Notes: generated by a model from the sequence alone, not told the origin. A stretch of 64,000 bases of DNA from Nitrosomonas ureae (GCA_945872825.1 CAMCBD010000002.1:17837-81836); one strand, 5' to 3'. Positions 12,111 to 21,689 are shown, counted from the stretch's first letter. Made by a program: numbers and translations.

Positions 12111-12485
12111 TAACGATCAAAGTTAATCTTAAGTCTTTTTCAAGAAAAGATGTCGCAGCAAAGAATTTTGTTCTATGAGGCTTAACAGGGCAATATGAGA
12201 TATCAAGTGTAGGAGATTGATTTCAAGTTTGCCAGACTCTTAATTTGTACTGCTACTGCTACTGCTACTGTTTTTTATCAGTTACTCACGCTAAAACCAA
12301 ATCTTCATGCTTTTTGCAATCCTCTTACATATTTCCCAGTTTATCCAATCCTGCCTTGGGAATAGCTATTCCTAATCTTTATCAGGTTTTGTCCTAGTTT
12401 TGCGGTGGTGCAATGGCGGTATTTCAGGTACTGCAAATTTTGTCTGGAGAGGGGCGTGGGATTGCTTTTTATAAAGATACTGGTA

Positions 12486-12513
12486 TAATTACGAATCATT
12501 CTCATTAGTAATA
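12486..12513. promoter_or_regulatory. Fur-box-like site upstream of bfd
   Basis: ATAATTACGAATCATTCTCATTAGTAAT; reverse complement contains AATGAGAATGATTCG. Confidence 0.45.
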
Positions 12514-12573
12514 TTCTTTGATGTTTATTTTATAAACATTGATTTTTTGAATACAGATCTCAAGGTATTTAAT

Positions 12574-12798
12574 ATGTATGTATGTGTTTGTAAGGGAATA
12601 ACAGAAAGTGCATTACGCGAAGCGATCTATCAGGGTGCCGATCGAATGAGAGATTTGAAGGCTACCTTGGGAGTTGCCGAACAATGTGGTATTTGCGCAT
12701 GTCATGCTAAACAAGTTCTGGACCAGACACTGGTGCAAAAGTCCAAACTACCGGATTTTATTTCTCAATCAGCGTGTATGTGTGAAACTGCGGCCTAA
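12574..12798 (+). CDS. bfd: Bacterioferritin-associated ferredoxin
   Basis: MYVCVCKGITESALREAIYQGA...CGICACHAKQVLD; BFD-like [2Fe-2S] Cys pattern. Confidence 0.88.
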   Translation: MYVCVCKGITESALREAIYQGADRMRDLKATLGVAEQCGICACHAKQVLDQTLVQKSKLPDFISQSACMCETAA

Positions 12799-13067
12799 GG
12801 AAGAAAATCTGTAACAGTGATGGCCCTTTCTTAAATTAACGATTGCCGATTATCGCGATTTCAGCAAAAGCTTTGTCTTGATAAGGATGTCCTGGCTAAT
12901 TGCGGACAGGACTCACTGAAATAAGTCGACGAACCAGTTCCAAACTGCTTTTATTAGACCCATTCTCATCATCGGATGACTATTGCCGCCTTATACGTCA
13001 TGTTGGAATAATAGTTGTCTGTTCCAGGGTTTGGTAAAAACTGCAAAAATAATTACGCCCTAACATT

Positions 13068-15467
13068 ATGATTATCCGTGGCTTTATTCGAAGTACTTAT
13101 TTTTGTGCAGTATTAATCAGTCTGAGTCTGACGGTAGTTTTTCTGTCTAAACCAAGTTTAGCAGAATCATTAAATAGCACTACTCCGGCGCAACGAACCT
13201 ACAATATTCCTGCTGGTTTCTTGCACGAAGCCTTGATTCAGTTCTCGCAACAGGCGGGGATAAAACTTGCTATTGATCCTGTGAAATTACAGGGAAAAGT
13301 AACGTTTGGATTAGCCGGTAATTTTGATATTAAATCGGCTTTGGATCAATTGCTTACTGGGTCTGGTTTGCAAGTGGTGAAACAGGATGATAGCTATACA
13401 CTGACGGAAGTGCCAGCATCCTCAGCAGATCCTGTCGTGACCACATTACCTTCAATACAGATTACTGCCAGCAATACCAACCGGTATGCGGCCGTTAGTA
13501 CCACTACAGCAACGAAAACCAATACTTTGTTGCGCGATGTGCCGCAATCTATTACGGTTATAACCAATGAACTGATTAAGGATCAATCAATCCGAAGTAT
13601 TGCCGATGCAGTCCGTTATGTACCTGGTGTTGGCGTCTCGCAGGGCGAGGGTAATCGCGATGCGCTTGTGTTTCGCGGTAACCGTTCGACCGGCGATTTT
13701 TTTACTGATGGTATCCGTGATGACGTCGAATACTACCGCGATCTTTATAATATTGAGCGTGTTGAAGTACTCAAAGGTGCTAATGGGATGATTTTTGGTC
13801 GTGGCGGTTCAGGTGGTGTCGTTAATCGCGTTACCAAGCAAGCCAATTGGGATCCCGTGCGAGAGTTTAGTTTTCAAGGCGGATCTTTTAATCAAAAAAG
13901 AATGACGGCTGATGTCGGGTACGTGATTAATGATGTGGCTGCAGTTCGTTTAAATGCGGTATACGAAGATGCTGGTAGTTTTCGTGATGGCGTAAGTTCG
14001 GAGCGGCTTGGAATCTCCCCGACAGTAACCCTTAAACCAACGCATCGGACTAAAGTAGTTGCGAGTATGGAACGATTTCATGATGATCGTACTGCTGATC
14101 GAGGGATTACCTCGTTTATGGGACGGCCTGTGGATGTTTCTCGATCACAGTTTTTTGGCGATCCTAATCGTAGCAATGCGAACATCAATGTGTTGTCGTT
14201 CAATTCTTTGATTGAGCATAAATTTGATTCTGGGATTACGCTACAGAACCGGACGAATTATGCAACTTATGATAAGTTCTATCAAAATGTATTTGCCAAT
14301 GGTGGATTTAATGTTTCGACTGAACAAGTGTCGCTGGGGGCATATAACAATGCATCAACACGCGAGAATGTATTTAATCAAACGAACTTGCTTTACTCCT
14401 TAAACACCGGACCTATTTCGCACACACTGATGGCGGGGATTGAAATAGGCCGCCAGGATACCCATAACAGGCGTGAAACAGGCTTATTTAATAATAATCT
14501 TGCTAATACTAACTTATTTGTTCCTTTGTTTAATCCGATTACCAATGTACCGATTACTTTTAGAAACAGAGATGCCGGCGGGGATGTTGATGCTCTTAAT
14601 CGTAGTATTGTGAATGTAACTTCACTTTATATTCAAGATCAAATTGAAATACTTCCTCAGCTTCAGGCGATTGTGGGCGTGCGCTATGATTTGTTCGAAG
14701 TAAATTTCCAGCAAAAGAATGGTCCGAGAGATCATTTAAAGACGCGAGATGATTTAATTGCACCACGATTTGGTTTGATTTATAAACCGATTGAACCTGT
14801 CTCATTTTATGCAAGTTATAGCCAAGCTTATGTTCCACGAGCAGGTGATCAACTGACATCATTAAATGTCACTATTGAAACACTCAAGCCGGAAAAATTT
14901 ACGACACTGGAAACCGGTGTCAAATGGGATGTCCGTCCTGATTTGGCTTTTACCGCCTCTGTGTATCAACTGGATCGTAGTAATGTCATTAACTCGGTTG
15001 TTGGAGGACAAACTTTTTTAACCAAAGGACAGCGTACCGAAGGTGTTGAAGTTAGCCTGGCTGGTCAGTTGACTTCAAACTGGAGTGTGATGGGTGGTTA
15101 TGCCTATCAGGTTGGGGAAATTACCGGTGATATATTTGGCATTGCTAAAAAAGGCGCATCGGTTGCGGAGCTGCCCCGTCACACATTCTCTGTGTGGAGT
15201 CGGTATGACATTACGCCCAGTATTGGCGCAGCATTTGGTGTGATTCACCGGGATAATATGTTTACTTCATTGACTAACCGGGTCAGTTTGCCTGATTTTA
15301 CGCGTGTTGATGCAGCACTGTTTGCGCAATTTACAAAACGGTTTCGCGGTCAGTTGAATATCGAGAACTTATTTGACACGAAATATTTCGCTGCAGCACA
15401 AAACGACTTTAATATTACCCCTGGTTCACCAATTGCCGTCAGAGCAACTTTAATCGCCAACTTTTAG
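13068..15467 (+). CDS. TonB-dependent siderophore receptor with N-terminal STN domain
   Basis: STN domain (YNIPAGFLHEALIQFSQQAGIKLAIDPVKLQGK), plug (LLRDVPQSITVITNELIKDQ..ADAVRYVPGVGVSQGEGNRDALVFRG), C-terminal YFAAAQNDFNITPGSPIAVRATLIANF. Confidence 0.95.
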   Translation: MIIRGFIRSTYFCAVLISLSLTVVFLSKPSLAESLNSTTPAQRTYNIPAGFLHEALIQFSQQAGIKLAIDPVKLQGKVTFGLAGNFDIKSALDQLLTGSGLQVVKQDDSYTLTEVPASSADPVVTTLPSIQITASNTNRYAAVSTTTATKTNTLLRDVPQSITVITNELIKDQSIRSIADAVRYVPGVGVSQGEGNRDALVFRGNRSTGDFFTDGIRDDVEYYRDLYNIERVEVLKGANGMIFGRGGSGGVVNRVTKQANWDPVREFSFQGGSFNQKRMTADVGYVINDVAAVRLNAVYEDAGSFRDGVSSERLGISPTVTLKPTHRTKVVASMERFHDDRTADRGITSFMGRPVDVSRSQFFGDPNRSNANINVLSFNSLIEHKFDSGITLQNRTNYATYDKFYQNVFANGGFNVSTEQVSLGAYNNASTRENVFNQTNLLYSLNTGPISHTLMAGIEIGRQDTHNRRETGLFNNNLANTNLFVPLFNPITNVPITFRNRDAGGDVDALNRSIVNVTSLYIQDQIEILPQLQAIVGVRYDLFEVNFQQKNGPRDHLKTRDDLIAPRFGLIYKPIEPVSFYASYSQAYVPRAGDQLTSLNVTIETLKPEKFTTLETGVKWDVRPDLAFTASVYQLDRSNVINSVVGGQTFLTKGQRTEGVEVSLAGQLTSNWSVMGGYAYQVGEITGDIFGIAKKGASVAELPRHTFSVWSRYDITPSIGAAFGVIHRDNMFTSLTNRVSLPDFTRVDAALFAQFTKRFRGQLNIENLFDTKYFAAAQNDFNITPGSPIAVRATLIANF

Positions 15468-15503
15468 GCAGTAAAAACTAAAGAAGTTTTTTAATTGCAA
15501 TTA

Positions 15504-15525
15504 GGAATAATTATCATTATGATTC
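15504..15525. promoter_or_regulatory. Fur-box-like site upstream of the 749-aa protein
   Basis: GAATAATTATCATTATGATTCG, close to Fur half-site spacing (ATAATTATCATTAT). Confidence 0.5.
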
Positions 15526-15569
15526 GCGTTGGAATTTATTAAAATTAATTTTAGAGGAGCTTTTTTATA

Positions 15570-17819
15570 ATGTTTTTATTTAAGAGATACATAAATTCAC
15601 TAAGCAGGTTGTTGATTGTGAGTTTGTGTTTTATTACATTTTCTATGAGCAATGCAGCCGCAGAATCCAATGTTGCGGCTATTGAAGCAGCTGTTGCTGC
15701 ATTCAAGACGATTGGAACACTGCGTAAAGAATCCCCGATTAACGGTGAAGCAGTAGCAACTGCCCATGCGGGCGCTTTACAAACATTGACGCAGGAGATC
15801 GATACTACCAATTCCTTGACATTGGATAGCGATGTTCTGGCTGCAATCGATGATATTAAAAACGATCATGAGCCATTATTGGCAGCTCAAGTGATCGACA
15901 AGACTTTACAACGTGTTTTTTACCAAATTATTTGGAACCGTATTTCCGCTATTCGGGATGAGTTTAAAACCGCAACAACGCCCACATTGATTGCAATGTT
16001 GGATGAATCAGTGGCAGCATTTCAAGCAATTTCTGCTACCGTCGCAAGGGAAAATCAAGTATTGACAGCAGATAGGCAGGTGCTTGAGGCTGGCAGTAAA
16101 CCAGGTCTGGATGTTGATATTAATGATTTTTTCTCTAACGTAAGAACGGCGCTAAATAAAAGCAATCCTGACGAAGATTTCAATACCGTTCAAGTTGCCA
16201 GATATGGCATTAGGATGTCTCTCGCTCGAGCCTATTACATTGGAGTGTTACGTGAAGTCTCTGGCATCCTAAATAATCGCACTACAGACCCGGATGAAGC
16301 GCGCATTGCACAAAAAGAAGGTGAAATCTTTTATCGAATTATTGAACCGTTGGTAGCAAGGGGGAATCCTGCAGGTAGCTTAAAAATAAAAGCACAATTG
16401 ACAGGCGAGTTTTCAAAGGTTGTTGCTGATGAGATAGTAAGTGAGTTAGGTAAAGGCTTTATCTCTCGTGTGGTAGCCGAAATGAACGGTCAAGCGAGTG
16501 CGATAACATCGGGGGATAGTGAGCATGCGTTGGCGGAAGCAGCGGGTGCTAAGTACTTTGCTAGAGTTTTTTTACCGGATCTGGAGTTACGGTTAGGAGC
16601 TGGTGAACGCAGTAATCTGGAACAAGAACTGGAGAATCTGCTGACTGCAAGCAAGGAGCTGAGTGCAGCTAAATCCACACAAGCGCGTGATGCAGTTACT
16701 GCAATATTGACAAAGTACGAGAATCAACTTAATCGTGCCAAATATGAAATAGTGCATCATACTGCCATTATCGATAATGCCGCTGCAAATTTTCTGGTAA
16801 TTGGTGAATTAAGAGCTAAGAATCCTATTGATGTTGACGCAATTGCTGCGAAATATATGGGGGATTTACAGCAACTTACGAAAATCGTCGATCAAATCTA
16901 TGGGACAAAGATAGATCAGGATGTTTTGAATGCAATTGATCAAGCAAAAAGTGGAAGTCAACTTGCTCAGGCACTTCAAGTAATCGATAAATCATTGCAA
17001 AGAGTATTTGCCCTGGTTGTCTATAATCGCGTGACACTGGTGGCGGAACAATTTGTGGATTTGTCGACGGATGCACTAGCTCTCGAATGGGATAGAGCCT
17101 ATTCGGTGTATACAGCTATCGCCAAAACAGCAAACCGAGAAGACAAAATACTTTCAGCGGATAAGAAATCCATTACGACTGGCAGGGACCCGGATCTCGA
17201 TTATCAAATCTTGTCTGCATTCGCTCAAGGCAAACGAGCGCTTAACAAAGAAAATGCCGATGATCATTTTTCTTTATCGCTGGCACGCGAGAATATCATC
17301 ATTCCATTGGTAAGGAGTTTTCTGATTGGGGTGTTGCGAGAAGTGGAGGGCATTATTACCAATCGGAGTTCAGATATCGATAAAGCCAAGGAACAGCAAA
17401 TCGAAGGCGAATATTTCTATCGTACGGTCGATGCATTTATATCCCAAGATAATCCTTCAGGTAGCAGTCGTCTTCATGCGCAATTTACAGGTGATCTGAC
17501 GAATGTAGTTGCCGATGCAGTCGTCAGTGAAATCAGTAAAGGTATCCTCGGTCAGTTAAAACGAAGCATGAACCAGATTGAGGCTAATTTTAGTTCCGAT
17601 AGGAACCATGCTTTGCTTGCTTCGGAAAGATTATCGTTGTATGCCGGTATTATTTTGTCTGACCTCGAGCTACGTTTGGATGCGCTGCATCGTGTGAAGC
17701 TGGAAAATGCGATCAGAGATCTGAAGGAATCTATTCAAGCTAATGATTCTAATAGAGCAATTTCTTTTCGGTCGATAATCAATGAGATTATTGCAGATTA
17801 TGAGAATGAACTAATCTAG
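15570..17819 (+). CDS. Exported protein of unknown family with two internal tandem repeats of about 350-365 aa
   Basis: Signal peptide MFLFKRYINSLSRLLIVSLCFITFSMSNAAA; halves align (VIDKTLQRVFYQIIWNR / VIDKSLQRVFALVVYNR; IGVLREVSGILNNRTTDPDEARIAQKEGEIFYR / IGVLREVEGIITNRSSDIDKAKEQQIEGEYFYR). Confidence 0.85.
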   Translation: MFLFKRYINSLSRLLIVSLCFITFSMSNAAAESNVAAIEAAVAAFKTIGTLRKESPINGEAVATAHAGALQTLTQEIDTTNSLTLDSDVLAAIDDIKNDHEPLLAAQVIDKTLQRVFYQIIWNRISAIRDEFKTATTPTLIAMLDESVAAFQAISATVARENQVLTADRQVLEAGSKPGLDVDINDFFSNVRTALNKSNPDEDFNTVQVARYGIRMSLARAYYIGVLREVSGILNNRTTDPDEARIAQKEGEIFYRIIEPLVARGNPAGSLKIKAQLTGEFSKVVADEIVSELGKGFISRVVAEMNGQASAITSGDSEHALAEAAGAKYFARVFLPDLELRLGAGERSNLEQELENLLTASKELSAAKSTQARDAVTAILTKYENQLNRAKYEIVHHTAIIDNAAANFLVIGELRAKNPIDVDAIAAKYMGDLQQLTKIVDQIYGTKIDQDVLNAIDQAKSGSQLAQALQVIDKSLQRVFALVVYNRVTLVAEQFVDLSTDALALEWDRAYSVYTAIAKTANREDKILSADKKSITTGRDPDLDYQILSAFAQGKRALNKENADDHFSLSLARENIIIPLVRSFLIGVLREVEGIITNRSSDIDKAKEQQIEGEYFYRTVDAFISQDNPSGSSRLHAQFTGDLTNVVADAVVSEISKGILGQLKRSMNQIEANFSSDRNHALLASERLSLYAGIILSDLELRLDALHRVKLENAIRDLKESIQANDSNRAISFRSIINEIIADYENELI

Positions 17820-17827
17820 CAATGAAA

Positions 17828-17860
17828 ATACCTTGCCGTAAGAATTTTACGGCAAGGTAT
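17828..17860. terminator. Strong hairpin after the 749-aa gene (14-bp perfect stem)
   Basis: ATACCTTGCCGTAA-GAATT-TTACGGCAAGGTAT; no clear T tract on + strand. Confidence 0.5.
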
Positions 17861-18074
17861 GGTGGTGATTTGTAAGCGTATCATCGCAAGAAATATTTTG
17901 GCCTGTGTACGTCCATAACAGGTCTATTTAGCTAACCATTGTGTTTTCCTCACTAGTAGCCAGCTCGTAGCAATCACATAGGTATTTGATGAGTGATATC
18001 AATTACATTCAAGAGCATTCTTTTAAAAATCATTATTCTGAAAAAATCATATTAAATCAGGAGGGATCATAGGA

Positions 18075-19170
18075 ATGATGCAAAATAATAATTTCTGGCT
18101 AGCTGTGCTCTTCGTGTTGATTGGGTGTGTCAACAATCCAGTTTGGGCAAAACCGGTAGACCGGGTGTACTGGATAGCGGCTGAGGAGATTCAATGGGAT
18201 TACGCACCTTCGTTTCCTATCAATCCGATGACAGGCAATAATGAATTTACCGCAGAGCAGCGTGTATTTGTAGAGCAAGGGATTGGCCGCGGCGCTATTT
18301 GAAATCAATTTGTGCCGGGAATATACGCAAGGTTTCAGTGCTGTGAAGCAACGAGGTGTTGAAGAAGAGCACCTTGGCATTCTGGGGCCTATTATCCGGG
18401 CTGCTGTCGGAGACAGAATTGTAGTTCACTTTAAAAACAATACGCGGTTTCCGGCAAGTATTCATCCGCATGGCGTTCTTTATACCAAGGCGCATGAAGG
18501 TGCTGCTCATTCCCTATACGGCAAGTGACAATCATAGGCCGGATGGTGTCGTTGCGCCGGGTGGGAAACATACCTATATCTGGGAAGTTCCGGATCGGGC
18601 TGGGCCAGGTAAAAATGACCCATCTTCCATAGTCTGGATTTATCATGGTCACGTAGATGAACCTGCCGATAACAATGCCGGTTTGATCGGTCAGATTATA
18701 ATTGCGAGAAAGGGATATGCGAAACAGGGCGGCGTGCCACGAGATGTCGATCGCGAATTTATATCACTGTTCACCGTATTTGATGAGAATGCCAGTTTAC
18801 ATCTGGTAGCCAATCTTTCGGCATGCAGCGGTTCCTGCGATCTGGAGGATGAAGACTTTCAGGAAAGGAATTTGATGCATGGTATCAACGGATTGGTCTA
18901 CAGCAACAATCAAGGATATTCGATGCGCAAAGGGGAACGTGTGCGGCTGGTATATCCTGGGCATGGGTACTGAGGTGGATCTTCATTCACCGCACTGGCA
19001 TGGTGCAACGCTTCTGCATAACGGCAATCCGTCTGGATGTGACGGAAGTATTGCCGGTTGCTACCAAAATATTGGATATGCAACCTGATGTAAAAGGTGT
19101 TTGGATGTATCACTGCCATGTCAATGACCATATCAGTGCCGGCATGATGACGACTTATACCGTGGAATAA
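18075..19170 (+). pseudogene. Multicopper oxidase (ceruloplasmin-like cupredoxin protein), broken by at least four frame changes
   Basis: ORFs 18075..18302, 18283..18528, 18470..18973, 18879..19088 and a terminal unlisted frame ending 19170 join into one protein: EEEHLGILGPIIRAAVGDRIVVHFKNNTRFPASIHPHGV / PGGKHTYIWEVPDRAGPGKNDPSSIVWIYHGHVDE / SPHWHGATLLHNGN / GVWMYHCHVNDHISAGMMTTYTVE. Confidence 0.88.
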
Positions 19171-19220
19171 TGGCTTCCTACGATCACCCAAGTCGGACAG
19201 ATTTCTAGACTGGCAAGAAA

Positions 19221-19256
19221 AAAAGTCTCGCTACCAACTAAAGTGGCGAGACTTTT
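19221..19256. terminator. Bidirectional terminator-like hairpin between the multicopper oxidase and the convergent RTX gene
   Basis: AAAAGTCTCGCTAC-CAACTAAA-GTGGCGAGACTTTT. Confidence 0.75.
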
Positions 19257-19264
19257 ACTGATTG

Positions 19265-19867
19265 TTAGAGCGTATATACAATCATATCTATTGTAATTGA
19301 ATTGAGGTTGACGCCAACAAGCTCAATAGTTGCTGCGCCCCCGACAAATTCAACGGTAAATCCGCTATCGCCATTATCGGTAACGCCGGTAATATATGAC
19401 GCTAATTCAGAAAATGAATCGATTCCTAGAATCTCGGAATCAAAGAACAAACGATCTTCATCGATTGAAAAATCGGCAATCTCAAAATGTCCTGCGCCAT
19501 AAAAACCAAAAGTGTCATTGCCGGTGCCGCCATTTAAACGGTCATAACCATCACCGACGCGCAGGATATCGCTACCATCTCCACCGAACAGTTTTTCGGT
19601 TCCTTGTTGCCCATCCAGATCGTCATCTCCATCTCCACCTTCCAAAATGCCATTGCCGGCACCGCCTTCTAGAACATCGTTGCCGCTTCCGCCTTCAATT
19701 TCATCATGGCCTGGGCCACCTGTCAGAAAATTGTCTAAATCATCGCCAATAATGAGTAAATCATCGTCATCAAAGCCGGCGGATCCAAGTCCTTCAAAAG
19801 GAATCCCATCGATAAACTTGATAGATCCTGATCCCAGATTCGGACGAGGTGAAGAAGTTATTGCCAT
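19265..19867 (-). CDS. Small RTX (haemolysin-type calcium-binding repeat) protein
   Basis: Repeats GGPGHDEIEGGSGNDVLEGGAGNGILEGGDGDDDLDGQQG...GGTGNDTFGF; short hydrophobic C-terminus typical of type I secretion substrates. Confidence 0.85.
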   Translation of the reverse strand: MAITSSPRPNLGSGSIKFIDGIPFEGLGSAGFDDDDLLIIGDDLDNFLTGGPGHDEIEGGSGNDVLEGGAGNGILEGGDGDDDLDGQQGTEKLFGGDGSDILRVGDGYDRLNGGTGNDTFGFYGAGHFEIADFSIDEDRLFFDSEILGIDSFSELASYITGVTDNGDSGFTVEFVGGAATIELVGVNLNSITIDMIVYTL

Positions 19868-19938
19868 AATGTTATCTCCTAATTTTAATGAGTCTGTTCA
19901 ATAAATGCAGCTATATGCAATCTCATTAAAATATTATA

Positions 19939-19957
19939 ATAATGAGAATGATTCCTA
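19939..19957. promoter_or_regulatory. Fur-box-like site in the divergent intergenic region 19867-20061
   Basis: AATAATGAGAATGATTCCT (Fur-like NAATGAGAATGATT). Confidence 0.45.
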
Positions 19958-20060
19958 TTATATTAAATAATAGTTAAAATGCAATGCTTATTATCAATTG
20001 ATATTGGAGTAGAGAAGATTAAGTAGCTGTTCATAAGAATAAAATGATTGGCTGCTGAAA

Positions 20061-21620
20061 ATGACTATGAAGCTTGATGAACTGTTATTGAAAGCGAAGG
20101 GCCTGATCACTGTCGGTAAGTTCAACGATGCCGATAGGATTTTGGATCCGCTAAAAAGTGAACATCCGTTATCACCGGATGTGGCCCGATTATGGTGTTC
20201 ACTGGCGATGCGCACAGGCCGGGCGGCAGATGTTCCCGCTTATGCGGCAAAAATTTATGCGTATGTGCAAGGTGATTTTCACAAAGCGCATTGGGCGCAT
20301 GTCCTGGGAACCGCGAGCTTTATTTTATTGGATTTATCATCCGCGTATGCGCATTTTACCGATGCGCTGAATCATCTGATGACGCTGGCTAAATCCGGAA
20401 AAATTCCGCCGCAAAAAGAACAGTTGAAAATATCGCAAGCTGCTGAGAATTTATTTGCCTCCGGAAAGGCCGAGGCGTTGCTGTGGACGACTTGCGCGGA
20501 ATTAGCCAAGCTGGATATTCCGGCATTTCCTTTTGCGGGTACTTTACTGGGGTTGGTTCGTAACGGATGTTTACTGGATTTCGACAAAGATCTCGACATC
20601 GCTGTGCGAATGGAATCCTGGGATGCTTGCTGTGCCGCACTGGAACAAGCCGGGTGGGCACGATCTCCGATGCGGGTTGACTATGCCAATTACCGTGATT
20701 ATGTACATCCGGAATTGGGGATTACGCTGGATGTCTGCGGTTTGCAAGCGAGAGGGAAGCAGATCGTGGGCGGTTTCGCATTGCCCGGTTACCCGGATGA
20801 ATATCAGCGGGTGTCCGTTTTTCCCAAGTTTGATTTGATACAGCGTAGTTCAGAATATGGTCAAGTCTGGTTTCCGCGACAGCCGGAAAGAATCCTGACG
20901 GCATTTTATGGCGATTGGCGCACGCCAAATTCCAACTGGGATACCGTGATATCCGCACGCAATCTGGAAAACTTTACCTTACTGGTGCGCTGTTATGCGT
21001 ATCACCGGCTTGTGCAGCGCTGGTTATCGGGGGATTTGGCTAAAGCTTGGTGTTATGCGCATCAGATTGCTTTGAAGGATCCGGACGATGTGCTCGCATT
21101 GCGCAGCCGTCAGTGGATGGAACGCGCCATGATGCGGTTAAACCGGGATATTCCCGTTTGGCCGCGAAATCAACCGCAACGGCGCGTGTATACACGGATG
21201 GTAGCCGATTTGTTTCACGAGGGTCACGTGAATTTTTTACAGGCAGCGCGCGCATTAGGTACGCATTTGACGGTGTGCGTGGTTTCCGATGAACGTGTTG
21301 TGGGAAATAAAGGAAAACTTCCTGTCATGAAACAAGTGGAGCGTGCTGCTGTCATTGCTGCTTGCAAATATGTAGATGCCGTAATGACGGATACACCGGC
21401 GTGTGTCACCAAAGAATTTATGCAACAGCATGGTTTCGACATTTATACCTTCGCGTGTGCGTCTGAGCAGGAGCGCTTAGAAAAACACAAACTGTGCGAG
21501 TCATTACCGGCAGAAATGATTCAAGAACTGACGTATACATCCGGTATTTCGACATCCGATCTTGTCATGCGTATTCTGGAAGGTGCAGGAAGTAAAGAGG
21601 CAGTCATAACGAGTAAGTAG
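20061..21620 (+). CDS. Fusion protein: TPR-like N-terminus, LicD/fukutin-like transferase, C-terminal CTP-dependent cytidylyltransferase
   Basis: LicD-like FAGTLLGLVRNGCLLDFDKDLDIAV; cytidylyltransferase VYTRMVADLFHEGHVNFLQAARALGTHLTVCVVSDE with HxGH motif and terminal SGISTSDLVMRI signature. Confidence 0.8.
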   Translation: MTMKLDELLLKAKGLITVGKFNDADRILDPLKSEHPLSPDVARLWCSLAMRTGRAADVPAYAAKIYAYVQGDFHKAHWAHVLGTASFILLDLSSAYAHFTDALNHLMTLAKSGKIPPQKEQLKISQAAENLFASGKAEALLWTTCAELAKLDIPAFPFAGTLLGLVRNGCLLDFDKDLDIAVRMESWDACCAALEQAGWARSPMRVDYANYRDYVHPELGITLDVCGLQARGKQIVGGFALPGYPDEYQRVSVFPKFDLIQRSSEYGQVWFPRQPERILTAFYGDWRTPNSNWDTVISARNLENFTLLVRCYAYHRLVQRWLSGDLAKAWCYAHQIALKDPDDVLALRSRQWMERAMMRLNRDIPVWPRNQPQRRVYTRMVADLFHEGHVNFLQAARALGTHLTVCVVSDERVVGNKGKLPVMKQVERAAVIAACKYVDAVMTDTPACVTKEFMQQHGFDIYTFACASEQERLEKHKLCESLPAEMIQELTYTSGISTSDLVMRILEGAGSKEAVITSK

Positions 21621-21689
21621 GTACGATGTATCCGATAAGTAGATGTGTCGATCATTCACGGTAAGTTTCTATAATCAAATAAATTAACC

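Noticed and set aside
19396-19752. Plus-strand His/Arg-rich ORF (HRCRFRLQFHHGLGHLSENCLNHRQ)
   Set aside because: Antisense shadow of RTX glycine/aspartate repeats in 19265..19867.
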